Assembly (NCBI GenBank): GCA_023432465.1
Contig: JAEYUO010000095.1
Coordinates: 15,657-79,656, forward strand
Source of the DNA: Planctomycetota bacterium
Lineage (GTDB): Bacteria > Planctomycetota > Phycisphaerae > Phycisphaerales > UBA1924
Length of the DNA stretch: 64,000 nt
Direction of reading: 5' to 3'
In this document: piece after piece, positions 52,122-61,677 of the stretch
Numbering within the stretch: position 1 is the stretch's first letter
Layout: each line of letters starts with the position of its first letter
Made by a program: the position numbers and the translations under genes
The notes under the pieces: generated by a model
Told to the model about the DNA's origin: nothing
What the model saw: the letters and a program-made list of their open reading frames with translations, nothing else
Databases searched by the model: none

Positions 52122-52370
52122 ATGCGCGAAGCCAACGGACTCACGGTATGTTCGATTTGCGGCGAGCCCAAGCCCGACCTTCGGCCGCGTCTCTGGTTCG
52201 AGAACTCGTGGTACACATCGAGAGGATTGCAGTGGCCGATCAAGCGGCAGTGGATCTGTTCCGAATGCCGGAGCACGGAAAGCCGTCGGTCCTTGATGTA
52301 CGGATTGATCGTGCTTTGCGCAATCTTGGTCGCGGCTGTTGTCGTCGCCCTGGGTTTCCTGTATCTGTGA
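52122..52370 (+). CDS. Small zinc-ribbon membrane protein
   Basis: This 82-residue ORF begins at the ATG at 52122. It has CSICGEPKPDLRPRLWFENSWYTSRGLQWPIKRQWICSECRSTESRRS, a four-Cys ribbon (CxxC and CxxC about 35 apart), followed by one membrane span (YGLIVLCAILVAAVVVALGFLYL). The layout is coherent, but the ribosome site is weak. It lies alone between two related hairpins, opposite in direction to its neighbours. Confidence 0.5.
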   Translation: MREANGLTVCSICGEPKPDLRPRLWFENSWYTSRGLQWPIKRQWICSECRSTESRRSLMYGLIVLCAILVAAVVVALGFLYL

Positions 52371-52562
52371 GCACACTGTCGTAGAACGGGCGTCCCGTCC
52401 AAGCGCACGTGGTGGCCTGTTTGCGAACTCAGATCTGCCAAACCGCGACCCACGAAACGCCCGCGTGTGGAGCCCCCGGGCTCTGCCGGAGTGCCGTACC
52501 TCCGCACCCAGTCTCCCGGTCTCTGGTAGGTTCGTCGTCACACGACTCACCCTCTGTTTGAA

Positions 52563-52590
52563 AACCCCCTGGTCGCGAGACTCGGGGGTT
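52563..52590. terminator. GNRA-tetraloop hairpin, copy 2 (likely terminator of the esterase gene)
   Basis: AACCCCCTGGTC (52563-52574) pairs with GACTCGGGGGTT (52579-52590) over a GCGA loop. Read on the - strand, the hairpin is followed by TTTTC, and it sits 110 bases beyond the stop of the - strand esterase gene, so it is a plausible terminator for it. The second arm and the following GTCG match copy 1 exactly. The stretch 52371-52703 shows no gene. Confidence 0.55.
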
Positions 52591-52703
52591 GTCGTTTCAA
52601 CAGTTCGGGCTTCCATTCGAATCGCACCCTTCGCCAGTGCCGAGTCAGCAGGGCCTCACCGCGAGTCATCAGACGCTCTGTCCAACGATCAACAGTGCGC
52701 CCA

Positions 52704-55334
52704 TCATCGCCGTTCCGTCTTGCGTTCCTGCCGAATCGCAATCGGCACATATCCGATCTCCAAGCCCGCCGGAGGAGTCACAATCAGGGCCGGGTCGATC
52801 GATGCCAGCGTCCCCGTTGTCGGCGGCGCAAGATACGTCTTGTCCTTGGTCCACTCGCGGTGGAGCATCTCGACGCGGCGCTGCACGATTTCACGCTCGG
52901 CGGGTGACAGGTCCGCATTCAGCATCGCCGGTTGATCCGCGAAGCGGTACCACGCATAGGTCACCGTGCTGCCATCGCCGAGCGTCGTCTCAAACGGCCC
53001 CGCAACAGGCCCCGGCGAACGGAACGGGCTGTCCGGGGCGTCCGGCGTCACATACGCACCCTCACCCTCCTCCCGCGGCGTTTCAAACTGGAGTGCATGC
53101 AGCCCGGTCTCGCTCGGCACTTCGGTTCGCGCGACCGCGACCCATCGCGGCGGCCACCCCTCCGCCTGGTCCAGGCGGAACCACTCCGGCAAACGCGCAC
53201 GCCTCCCCGCGCCATCCTCCACCGGCCGCACGAGCGTCGTGTCCCACTGATACCCAAACGTCATGGCATCGTGCACCGCCGGCGTACCGAAGCGGGCCCA
53301 GTCGATGTCTCTTCGTTCTTCATCTCTCTCGCTGTCAGCAAAGATCCGCCACGTCGAACCGCCGCCCTTGCCGAACCGCTGCACGTGCGATGCGGATGCA
53401 TCGATCTCACCGCTCGCCGCCGCGCCCCCCGCGAACCAACGCCGCACCGGCTCGGTCAGCGCCTCCGGCTTATACGTCGTGAGTCGATGAAGCACGACCG
53501 TCCGGCCTTCGGCATCCAGAGGGAACGACATCGGCGCTGTGCGGGCGAACCTCCGCGACTCACCCTCGCTCGCTCCCACGGCAAGCTCGCTGAGCTTCGC
53601 AGGCACCCACTGCGTCTCCATCTGGAACGCCTTGTTCGGCTCCGAAGGGCGTGAGTCCAGAAGCAACCCGGCAAGCTCCGGGCGCTCCGCGGCGGATGCC
53701 GACCAGAAGAACGGCGTGAAGAAACACAGCGGCCCCTTGAAGTTCTCGGTGTTCAAAAACAGCGTCCAGCACTGATCGCCAGTCGGCACGGGCTTCCCGG
53801 CCGTCGTCGCCTTGGCATCGATCAACGGCAGCGGCAGATACCCATAGCCGAAGAGTTCACCGCACGTGCCCTGCGCGAGGTTGAGTCCATCGGGCGGCCA
53901 GACGACCCAAGGGCTGAGCTGTGCGACAGCGTACTTGCCGAGCGGCTGGTCCCAATCTCGACCCTTCCCCGCACCCGGGCCGTTGGCCCAACTGGAGAAG
54001 TTCAGCGCGACGCCCCCCATGATGAACTTCGGTGTCGGCGTTGCAAACCGGGTATCGCGCCACCAGCCCAGCCCGCCCTCGATGTCGGAGTAGTGGTCCT
54101 TCGGCGCTTCGCCCTCGAACTGCGCGAACATCCACGTGCCGAACAACCCCGTCTGAAAACGCGACCCGGGGTATCGATCCACGAGCGGCCATGCCGCGGC
54201 GTACAGCGAGAAGCCCGCATTGAACTCCTTTGGCACGCGCTCCAGCGGAACAAGCATGTACCCCGACATCTCGCCGCTCGCCGGCTTGCCGGGCGAGGCT
54301 GCGCCCCGCACCGCTGGCAATGCCGGCACAAACGCTGGCGATCCCTTGACCACGAGCGACCGCATCGCCCGTCCGAGCGCATCACCGACGAGCACATATG
54401 TCTCCGCGTTCCCGAACTCGTGGTGCGCGTGCGTCGGATGCGGGGATTCCTCGGGTGTGCGAACAAACGCCGCGGTCGGCACAAAGATCACGCTTCCCCC
54501 CCACTCCGCCCTGTTCGCCGCCGCGGCCTGCGCCTCGCGGAGATCCTTCCACTCGCCGCTTGCCTCGACCCACGGGCCGGTGATCTCACCGACGACGACC
54601 GGCAGATCGGCAACCCCGAGGTCACGCCGCACATCACCGATCAGATTGATCAGGTTCTGGCGATACTCGGGGACCGCGACATCGGGCTCGCACCCGTCGT
54701 TCCAGCCGTGATACCACACAAACCCCGCAATCTCAATGCGCCGGCCCTTGGCCGCGGGGAACTCCTCCGCGGCACGGGCAACCGCTGTCCGGACATCCTC
54801 GATCATGCGCCGGTAATATGGCCCGACCTCTCCGCCCGAAGATGGCGGTCTGAAGTCGCGGTACAGACTCTTCCCGCCCCATGCCGTCTTCACGAGCAGG
54901 ACGGGCCCGTCGATGGCATCTCCGAGCACGTGCCCGAACTGAAGCTCCGGGCCGAAGTGATGCCGACCGCGGTGCGGTGTGAAACCGAAGCCAAGCGGAC
55001 CGACCGCAACAGGTTCATCCTCCGGCGTGTATCGAACAAACACATCATCGCGGATTCGCCATGTCCCGTCCGCGTTACGGAGATGCGCGACAAGTGGTAC
55101 CTTCGCAGGGTCATTGAACAACGACACCAGCGTGCCGCGGCCGTCGTTGTAATCCTTTCCTTCAAGGTCCACGACCGCGGGGCCGGCCATGTTCGACTGC
55201 CCGGCAAGAACGAAGACCTTCAGCGGCGGGGGCGGCTCGGCGGCACTCGTGTCCTGAGCGCTCGCGCAGACGCACGCGAATGCGAGCGCAAGTACGAAGC
55301 CCGTGATCGAAACAACAGTTCGTGCTGTCATCAC
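52704..55334 (-). CDS. Secreted sialate O-acetylesterase-like (SASA/DUF303) protein
   Basis: The 876-residue product has a signal peptide (VVSITGFVLALAFACVCASAQ) and an SGNH-type esterase domain: LKVFVLAGQSNMAG (nucleophile Ser block) near 38-52, LLVKTAWGGKSLYRDFRPP near 145, IAGFVWYHGWNDGC near 202, and HPTHAHHEFGNAETYVLVGDALGRAM near 302 with the catalytic His region. Residues from about 360 form a large second module with many Trp, of unknown fold. It probably removes acetyl groups from sugars outside the cytoplasm. It belongs to a carbohydrate-degrading locus with a fucosidase and a second esterase. Confidence 0.75.
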   Translation of the reverse strand: MMTARTVVSITGFVLALAFACVCASAQDTSAAEPPPPLKVFVLAGQSNMAGPAVVDLEGKDYNDGRGTLVSLFNDPAKVPLVAHLRNADGTWRIRDDVFVRYTPEDEPVAVGPLGFGFTPHRGRHHFGPELQFGHVLGDAIDGPVLLVKTAWGGKSLYRDFRPPSSGGEVGPYYRRMIEDVRTAVARAAEEFPAAKGRRIEIAGFVWYHGWNDGCEPDVAVPEYRQNLINLIGDVRRDLGVADLPVVVGEITGPWVEASGEWKDLREAQAAAANRAEWGGSVIFVPTAAFVRTPEESPHPTHAHHEFGNAETYVLVGDALGRAMRSLVVKGSPAFVPALPAVRGAASPGKPASGEMSGYMLVPLERVPKEFNAGFSLYAAAWPLVDRYPGSRFQTGLFGTWMFAQFEGEAPKDHYSDIEGGLGWWRDTRFATPTPKFIMGGVALNFSSWANGPGAGKGRDWDQPLGKYAVAQLSPWVVWPPDGLNLAQGTCGELFGYGYLPLPLIDAKATTAGKPVPTGDQCWTLFLNTENFKGPLCFFTPFFWSASAAERPELAGLLLDSRPSEPNKAFQMETQWVPAKLSELAVGASEGESRRFARTAPMSFPLDAEGRTVVLHRLTTYKPEALTEPVRRWFAGGAAASGEIDASASHVQRFGKGGGSTWRIFADSERDEERRDIDWARFGTPAVHDAMTFGYQWDTTLVRPVEDGAGRRARLPEWFRLDQAEGWPPRWVAVARTEVPSETGLHALQFETPREEGEGAYVTPDAPDSPFRSPGPVAGPFETTLGDGSTVTYAWYRFADQPAMLNADLSPAEREIVQRRVEMLHREWTKDKTYLAPPTTGTLASIDPALIVTPPAGLEIGYVPIAIRQERKTERR

Positions 55335-55464
55335 ACCCGACCTCCTGTATCCGAGACTCCCAGACGCTGCGCGACGGGTGATGTCACTCGATCCCCTGCG
55401 GCACCTTGAGTTCTGCCGTGTCGCTCTCCCCCACTCTCCGACCAGTCGTTGATTGCACCATACT

Positions 55465-56097
55465 TCAGTGAATGCCGCCCGGTCTCGCCATCACCGCGAA
55501 CGTTTTCTTCGGCGGGCACATCGACTCGATTTGTGCGAACTGCGGCGCATCCCACTTCTTCTCCATGACCTTGAAGAGCTTGGGTGGCGAGAGGGTCGAG
55601 ACAGCATCCCACCTTCCCGCCTCTCGAAGCAATCGCTCAAGCAGTGCTCTGGCTTCACTGCCGGGCGGAGGCACTTCGCGGGTGGCTCGCACCTGCACTC
55701 GGACAATGGTCCGTGCGGTGCGCAACTCGCAGGAGCCGGACTCACGGAACAGTTCGATGAGTGCAGCACGAAGCAGCGTTTCTCGCTCTTCGATGACCGC
55801 GGTCTGTCGCTTGAGATCCGCGAACGCGTCCGCGATCTCGTTGGCGGCCTGTCGCCGCAGATCCGCTAAACGCGCACGGGCCTGCTTGAGCCGGTCGAGG
55901 TAGGGCTGGATTACATTGGGAAACGCCTTCCACTGTGCTTCGAGCTGATCGAAGATCTGCTGAGCGCGGCAGACCCTCGCGGGACGATCGGTAGGGGATT
56001 GCGGATCAACGCAGGACTCGAGCTCCTGCAGAACAGCCGCTACCTGCGCAGCGGAGAGCGGAGATTCCGAGTGCCTGTCCATTGCAGGTGCTTTCAT
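55465..56097 (-). CDS. Hypothetical coiled-coil protein
   Basis: This 210-residue protein has no signal peptide. The centre (about 40-115) is a long helix (QIFDQLEAQWKAFPNVIQPYLDRLKQARARLADLRRQAANEIADAFADLKRQTAVIEERETLLRAALIELF) that should form a coiled coil, followed by VRVQVRATREVPPPGSEARALLERLLREAGRWDAVSTLSPPKLFKVMEKKWD. No family is recognised. It lies between the esterase and fucosidase genes but shows no sugar-related features. Confidence 0.55.
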   Translation of the reverse strand: MKAPAMDRHSESPLSAAQVAAVLQELESCVDPQSPTDRPARVCRAQQIFDQLEAQWKAFPNVIQPYLDRLKQARARLADLRRQAANEIADAFADLKRQTAVIEERETLLRAALIELFRESGSCELRTARTIVRVQVRATREVPPPGSEARALLERLLREAGRWDAVSTLSPPKLFKVMEKKWDAPQFAQIESMCPPKKTFAVMARPGGIH

Positions 56098-56153
56098 GCC
56101 CGCAGCCTTCCTGATTGCTTACAGTGTGCGAAGCAGACGCCATGCCCTCGCCG

Positions 56154-58235
56154 CTACGGCTCGTGAAGAAGGTCAGATGCCCCGATCGCACGCTCGTTCT
56201 CGCCGAGCGTCCTCCAGGTGATGCGAAGATCGAACCCGCCCCAGTTCTCGAAGAACGCGACTCGGATCGGATGCAGACCGGCCTCAAGCGCGATCACGCC
56301 TCGCTCGGCCTTGAAGCTGTGCGGAAGGTCGTTATCGACGACAAGCGTGTCGCCGATCCAAAGGCGGCTGCCGTCATCGGAACCTGTCGTGAACTCATAG
56401 ACCGCAGTCTTTGGAACGCGCAGGTACCCGCGATGCACCACGCCCCAGTGCTTCTCCCGCGGCTGGAGCGCTTTGAGCGAGAAGTCGCTTACAACGGTCT
56501 CGGAGATGGCCTGCATGGAGGCGAGCGCTTCGACGCTCTGGATGTCGCCGGTATCCCACGTGAAGACCTTCGCGAGCACGCCGGGAGCGGTCTGCGCGGG
56601 CGTGACAGCCGGCCGCGGCGATACACGGCGGAACTCGCGCGAGGTGATCGGGCTGACCACCCTGCCATCGCGGAAGCACGCAGCACGAACTGTCACGCTG
56701 CGTTCGAGCGCGACGGGCGCGGCGGCGATCGGCGAATCTGCGGTGGGATCCGAGCCGTCGAGGGTGTAGCGGATCTGCGCACCATCTCGCTTGGTCGAGA
56801 GTGTGATCGGGAGAGACTCGATGAAAACGTCTGCCACGGCGGAGATTGTGGGCGGGATCGCGATGTCGGGGGAACCGAGCACATCCAACACGACCACGGA
56901 GTCGTGATCGGAATACGGCCCGCCCTTCAACGGAACTTGGATCGAGTCGCCGATTCGTCGCGGGTCCACAGCGCGCGCGGGATGCGGCGAGAGCGGGAAC
57001 GCAGCGGCGACGCGCGCCAGCTCATTGAATATCCCTGGGATGACCAGCACACTGTCGGCTGGCCAGTTAAACACGTGCAGATAGAGCCGGGTGCTACCCG
57101 GCCCCATCCGATCAAGCTTCGTTGTGCAACGCCCCCACGGCAGATGACCAGCGGGAAAAGGGCTTGCGCGCGTGCCGCGGATCGACTCGCCGTTGACCTT
57201 CCACCACTCACCGATCTCGGCGAGTCGGGTGACGGATTCGGGCGGAATGTTGCCGAGTTCATCAGGCCCGATGTTCAGCAGGAAGTTGCCGCCCTTGCTG
57301 GCAATATCGACGAGCTTGCGGACGAGGTCGGTGGTGCTCTTGAAGTTCTTGTCCGCGCGGTTATACCCCCAGTGGTTGTTCATCGTCATGCAGGTTTCCC
57401 AGTCGAAGCCGGGATCGCTGTCGGGGATGAACTGCTCGGGCGTAGCGTAATCGCCGAGCATACCGCTGGCGGTGTCGAGGCCGTAGTTGCCGCCCGCGCG
57501 GCCGACGCGGCTGTTGATGATGACGTTGGGGGCGATGGAGCGGACGTACTTTTCGAGGTCGCGCCCGCGCTCATCGGTCCAGTTGCCCTCCCACTGCCCA
57601 TCGAACCACAGCACGCCGATCTCGCCGTAGTTGGTGAGGAGCTCCTTGAGCTGGGCCTTCATGTAGGCGACGTAGCGGTCGAAGTCGGCGCCCGCGGTCG
57701 GTCGGTCCTTCTCCCAGTCCCGCCGCGGCAGGTAGTCGGGGTGGTGCCAGTCCATGATGGAGTAGTACCAGCAGATCTTGATACCGTGCCTGCGGCAGGC
57801 GTCGGCCATCTCGCGCAGGATGTCGCGCTTGAAGGGCGTGGACATGACATCGAAGTCGGTCGTCGCCGTGTCGAAGAGGCAGAACCCGTCGTGGTGCTTG
57901 CTGGTGATGACGATGTACCCCATGCCGGCGTCCTTTGCGGCACGCACGATCGCGTCGGCGTCGAAGTTCACCGGGTTGAACTTCGCGAGCAGCTTGTCAT
58001 ACTCGGCAAGGGGGATTTGCGCGGTGGTGCGGATCCACTCGGCGTGATTCGTTCCGCCGTGCGGCCCGCCCCATTCGCCGCCGGGGATGGCGTAGAGGCC
58101 CCAGTGGATGAACATGCCGAAGCGGGCTTCGCGCCACCAGGCCATGCGGTCAGGCGGCGCGGCGGTTGCAGGGTCGCTGTTGAGCACCAGCGAGCACAGC
58201 GCGGCGAGAAGCACGATGGGTCGTATAGGTCTCAT
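56154..58235 (-). CDS. Secreted alpha-L-fucosidase, GH29, with C-terminal PA14-like domain
   Basis: The start at 58235 gives 693 residues with a signal peptide (IRPIVLLAALCSLVLN). The GH29 barrel is clear: MAWWREARFGMFIHWGLYAIPGGEW (about 30-55), YIVITSKHHDGFCLFDTATTDFD (about 105), IGVLWFDGQWEGNW near 190 with the expected nucleophile Asp in WFDG, and SKGGNFLLNIGPDELGNIP. Residues after about 400 include a beta-rich chitobiase-C-like part and a PA14-like lectin domain (YEFTTGSDDGSRLWIGDTLVVDN). It removes fucose from glycans. An exact 16-base direct repeat (18-base period) spans the start codon. Confidence 0.9.
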   Translation of the reverse strand: MRPIRPIVLLAALCSLVLNSDPATAAPPDRMAWWREARFGMFIHWGLYAIPGGEWGGPHGGTNHAEWIRTTAQIPLAEYDKLLAKFNPVNFDADAIVRAAKDAGMGYIVITSKHHDGFCLFDTATTDFDVMSTPFKRDILREMADACRRHGIKICWYYSIMDWHHPDYLPRRDWEKDRPTAGADFDRYVAYMKAQLKELLTNYGEIGVLWFDGQWEGNWTDERGRDLEKYVRSIAPNVIINSRVGRAGGNYGLDTASGMLGDYATPEQFIPDSDPGFDWETCMTMNNHWGYNRADKNFKSTTDLVRKLVDIASKGGNFLLNIGPDELGNIPPESVTRLAEIGEWWKVNGESIRGTRASPFPAGHLPWGRCTTKLDRMGPGSTRLYLHVFNWPADSVLVIPGIFNELARVAAAFPLSPHPARAVDPRRIGDSIQVPLKGGPYSDHDSVVVLDVLGSPDIAIPPTISAVADVFIESLPITLSTKRDGAQIRYTLDGSDPTADSPIAAAPVALERSVTVRAACFRDGRVVSPITSREFRRVSPRPAVTPAQTAPGVLAKVFTWDTGDIQSVEALASMQAISETVVSDFSLKALQPREKHWGVVHRGYLRVPKTAVYEFTTGSDDGSRLWIGDTLVVDNDLPHSFKAERGVIALEAGLHPIRVAFFENWGGFDLRITWRTLGENERAIGASDLLHEP

Positions 58236-58249
58236 GGGTCGTATAGGTC
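58216..58249. repeat. 16-base direct repeat across the fucosidase start
   Basis: ATGGGTCGTATAGGTC occurs at 58216-58231 and at 58234-58249, with a period of 18 bases. It spans the fucosidase start codon on the - strand and would duplicate the residues RPIRP. Slippage here could add or remove six codons without breaking the frame, but would alter the start context. Confidence 0.6.
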
Positions 58250-58270
58250 CTCTGTGGAGAGGATCGAGGG

Positions 58271-61200
58271 CTACTTGATTTCCTTGATGTAGATGTTCGC
58301 GAACTGGATCGGGCTGCCGTGGGCCTGCAGCGCGATCGGCCCCTCGGCCGCGACGCCGGGAAGCTGCGCGTTCTCGATGACGGTCTTGCCATTGAGCACG
58401 ACGGTGAGACGGTCGCCCTTCATCGTGATCTCGAAGCGGTTCCAGCGGCCGATCGGCGCATCGGCGACTTCCTTCGGCGTCACGCCCGCGCGGACTTCTG
58501 GCGACATCTTCGGATCGACGCGATACCCGTGCACCTCGCCGGATCCGATGGGCCAGCACCACATGTTCACCTGGCTCTTGCTGCTGCCGCGGAGGTAGAT
58601 GCCGCTGTCGCCGGCTTCCTTGACGCGCTGGGTCTTCTGCTTGCCATCGGCATCAACGGCGTAGTCGCCATTGGCAAGCACAACCGGCAGGTCCGCATCT
58701 TTCGCCTCCCCGCTCCATCGCCAATCGCAGATGAGGACGAAGTCCTTGTAGGACTTCTCGCTCCACAGGTCACCCTCCGCCTTGCCGTCGAAGTTCAGCG
58801 TCCAGTCCCGCGCGGTCCAGTGTCCGACATGATGCGGCTCGACTTTCCAGCCGGCCAGATCAACCCCGGTGTAGAGCGAGACAAAGCCCTGATCCTCGGT
58901 TGCGGTCTGGTCGGTCGTCGCCCCCGTAGACGCAAGTTCCTTGATGCGGATGTTGCGGAAATCAACCGGCGAACCCTCCGCTTCGAGGCAGATGTAGCCC
59001 TTGCGGGGCGTGATGTTCTTGCCGCGGGTCACGACCTTGCCGTTGACGGCGAGGCTGATCTCGCCGTTGTTGCAGATGACGTGGTAGTGGTTCCAGAGCG
59101 GCGCGCGGTTGGCACGCTTCTCCGTCGGAAATGCGCGGTCTCCGTTGCCGCGGGGGTTCTCCGGCGTCATCTTCGCGCCGTGGATGGGGAAGATGTCGCC
59201 ATCGCTCGTGTACCAGTCACCCTCCTGCCCATCCATCACCTGGACTTCGACGCTCCGAGTGAACGGCTGGCCTCGCGCGGTGATTGCATCGCTCCAGACA
59301 AACAGGCCGGCGTTGCCGCCTGGCACGTGGTGGCGATACTCAAGCTCAAGCTCGAAGTTCTCGTACATGCGGTCGGTTCGCAGAACACCCGTCGGGACGC
59401 CCGAGCACGCAATCACGGCTCCGCCCTCATCATCCTGGCCGATCTGCCACGTGCTCGGTGCACAGTTGACATTCACCCAGCCCGTCAGGTCCTTGCCGTT
59501 GAACAGGTCGATGTATCCCGGTTCGCTCGTGCGATAGCCGCGCATCTCGTCATCGTTGCTCGGCGGCTTGGCATCATCGCCCCACGTGTCGGAACGGAAG
59601 CTCGATGCGGGCAGGCCGTCCTTGTTGAAGAGCACCGCGGCGGGCGAGTTGGCCCATGCATAGCGCGCGACGGCGGGCCGCGGCACGCGCGGACTGCTGA
59701 GCAGGAGCGTTTCGCCGTCGATGGCCGCGGTTGCCACGAAGAACTTCTGGTCCTCGCCCGCGATCCAGAAGCTCCGGCTCGCGGCGGGATCGCCGCGGAA
59801 CTCAAGACCCGACCCGACATGATCAAACTCGACGCGCAGCTTGTCCCCCTCGCGGCGGACAAACTTGAACATCGGCCCGGAGGGCAGGATGCTCTGGCCG
59901 TAGGTCTGGGCGAGTGCCCACCGCGCAAGGCGATCACCCACGGTCTTCTTGTTCCGCGGGTGGATGTCGGCCGGGTTGCCGATATCGAGCGTGACGGCCA
60001 TGCCGGAGTTGGGCGTGCTTGCCGCTGTCCGCTGCGCATCACGCAGATACGCGCTGCCATCGGCCGTCGCGCTGCCGCCATAGTTGAACGGCGCGATCTG
60101 CACGAAGTAGAACGGGAAGTCCGTCTTCGCGCCCGCGCTCTTCCACCTCTCTCGCCAGTCGAGGATCATCGTCGGGAACAGGCGGCTGTACTGCTCGTGG
60201 CGACCGACGTTCGACTCGCCCTGATACCAGATCGCGCCCCGCAGCGGAAAGCCGACGATGGGCGCGATCATGCCGTTGTACAGCGTGGTGGCCATGTTGG
60301 GGCCGATACCGACGTTCTGCTGCCGCGGCGGCAATGCACGGGCCTCCGCGCCCTTGAGATACCTCCACTCTCCCGCGAGCGACACGGTCCGTCCCTCCGG
60401 TCCGCTGGTTCGGAGCGCAAGCTGCGCAGCCTGCCCGTTGATGCCGCCAATGCCGCCGGTGTCAAGCACGCGGACGGCAACGACGTTGCGGCCCGCTTTC
60501 AGCACGCCCTCCGGCACGGAGTATTTTCGCGCAGCGGACCACTGGTTCTCGCCGTGCGTGCTGCCGATGAGCTTGCCATTGACCCAGGCATCGTCGTAGT
60601 CATCGATCGGCCCGAGCTCGAGCGTCGCGGCCTTGCCGTCAAACTCGGCGGGAAGATCAATGACGCGGCGGAAGTACCCGACGCCGTCGAAGCCGGCGAG
60701 ATCGGCGGTGCCGCCCTCGCCCCAAGTCGCCGGGAGCGTCGCCTTCTTCCACGCGGCATCGTCAAAGTCACCGGTTGCCCAGTTGGCGGGCGGCTTGCTC
60801 ATGCGGTCGAGGCTGTTCCACCAGCCCTCACCACGTTCGCGGAGAATCTTCGCGCGGACGGCGGGGTCGCGGCCCATCGCGTTGAGGAACTCCAGCGTCT
60901 CGAAGAACTCGGGGAAGTTCTTCAGCCCCGACGCGCTTGTCCACGATTCGGCAGGCGTGCCGCCCCAGTCGGCCGCGATGAGGCCGATCGGCAAGTCGTC
61001 GCCGAGCTTCTCCTGCAACGAACGCGCGAAGGAGTAGCCGACGGCTGAGAAGTTCTTCGCAGTCTCCGGCGAGCACACGGCCCATGCGCCATTGGCATCG
61101 ATACGCTCGTGCGCGGAGATGGTGTTCTCGACCGTGAAAAGCCGGATGTTCGGATGGTTGGCCGCGGCGATCGCTTCCTGAGCGTTGTCGGTCTGCGCCA

Positions 61201-61582
61201 GTGGCCACTCCATGTTGGATTGGCCGCTGCACAGCCACACCTCGCCGAGCAGGACGTTCTCGAACGTGATCGAGTTGTCGCCGGAAACAGTGAGCGTGTG
61301 CGGGCTGCCCCCCCCCCCGGCCTTGGCGGTGGGGAAGGTGAGGCGGAATCGGCCATCTCGATCGGTCTGGGTCTCGCGCTTGGCGTCGGTCCACGAAGCG
61401 CTGACCGTCACCGTTTCGCCCGGCCTCGCCCAGCCCCAGATCACAGCCTCGGTTTCGCGTTGAAGGACCATGCGGTCGCCGAAAATCGCGGGGAGGCGGA
61501 CATCGGCGTGCGCGGCGGATGGGAGGACGGAGGCCGCGAGCGCTGCGGCGAAGAGCGGAAGAGCGGCGTGGGCGCGGTTCAT
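58271..61582 (-). CDS. Sialate O-acetylesterase fused to two DUF1080 modules
   Basis: The start at 61582 gives 1103 residues with a signal peptide (ALPLFAAALAASVLPSAAHA). The first 600 residues are a SASA-type esterase: FGDRMVLQRETEAVIWGWA, GEVWLCSGQSNMEWPL (nucleophile Ser block), IGLIAADWGGTPAESWTS, and ALDIGNPADIHPRNKKTVGDRLARWAL with the catalytic His. Two tandem DUF1080 (3-keto-disaccharide hydrolase/laminin G-like) modules follow, each opening LFNGKDLTGWVNV or LYTGVDLAGWKVE and ending in WNRFEITMKGDRLTVVLNGKTV-like strands. It would deacetylate and process sugars in the periplasm. Such fusions are typical of planctomycetes. Confidence 0.8.
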   Translation of the reverse strand: MNRAHAALPLFAAALAASVLPSAAHADVRLPAIFGDRMVLQRETEAVIWGWARPGETVTVSASWTDAKRETQTDRDGRFRLTFPTAKAGGGGSPHTLTVSGDNSITFENVLLGEVWLCSGQSNMEWPLAQTDNAQEAIAAANHPNIRLFTVENTISAHERIDANGAWAVCSPETAKNFSAVGYSFARSLQEKLGDDLPIGLIAADWGGTPAESWTSASGLKNFPEFFETLEFLNAMGRDPAVRAKILRERGEGWWNSLDRMSKPPANWATGDFDDAAWKKATLPATWGEGGTADLAGFDGVGYFRRVIDLPAEFDGKAATLELGPIDDYDDAWVNGKLIGSTHGENQWSAARKYSVPEGVLKAGRNVVAVRVLDTGGIGGINGQAAQLALRTSGPEGRTVSLAGEWRYLKGAEARALPPRQQNVGIGPNMATTLYNGMIAPIVGFPLRGAIWYQGESNVGRHEQYSRLFPTMILDWRERWKSAGAKTDFPFYFVQIAPFNYGGSATADGSAYLRDAQRTAASTPNSGMAVTLDIGNPADIHPRNKKTVGDRLARWALAQTYGQSILPSGPMFKFVRREGDKLRVEFDHVGSGLEFRGDPAASRSFWIAGEDQKFFVATAAIDGETLLLSSPRVPRPAVARYAWANSPAAVLFNKDGLPASSFRSDTWGDDAKPPSNDDEMRGYRTSEPGYIDLFNGKDLTGWVNVNCAPSTWQIGQDDEGGAVIACSGVPTGVLRTDRMYENFELELEYRHHVPGGNAGLFVWSDAITARGQPFTRSVEVQVMDGQEGDWYTSDGDIFPIHGAKMTPENPRGNGDRAFPTEKRANRAPLWNHYHVICNNGEISLAVNGKVVTRGKNITPRKGYICLEAEGSPVDFRNIRIKELASTGATTDQTATEDQGFVSLYTGVDLAGWKVEPHHVGHWTARDWTLNFDGKAEGDLWSEKSYKDFVLICDWRWSGEAKDADLPVVLANGDYAVDADGKQKTQRVKEAGDSGIYLRGSSKSQVNMWCWPIGSGEVHGYRVDPKMSPEVRAGVTPKEVADAPIGRWNRFEITMKGDRLTVVLNGKTVIENAQLPGVAAEGPIALQAHGSPIQFANIYIKEIK

Positions 61583-61677
61583 CGTTGGGCTTCCTGGGTG
61601 GCGGATGTTGCCACGCGGACAGCCTACCCGAACCGCGCGCCGTGCGCATCGACCCGCAGAGTGAATAGCCGGAAGAT

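Noticed and set aside
51770..52616. Minus-strand ORFs over the small zinc-ribbon gene
   Set aside because: Their translations are Arg/Pro-rich without motifs and simply mirror the plus-strand gene and hairpins.
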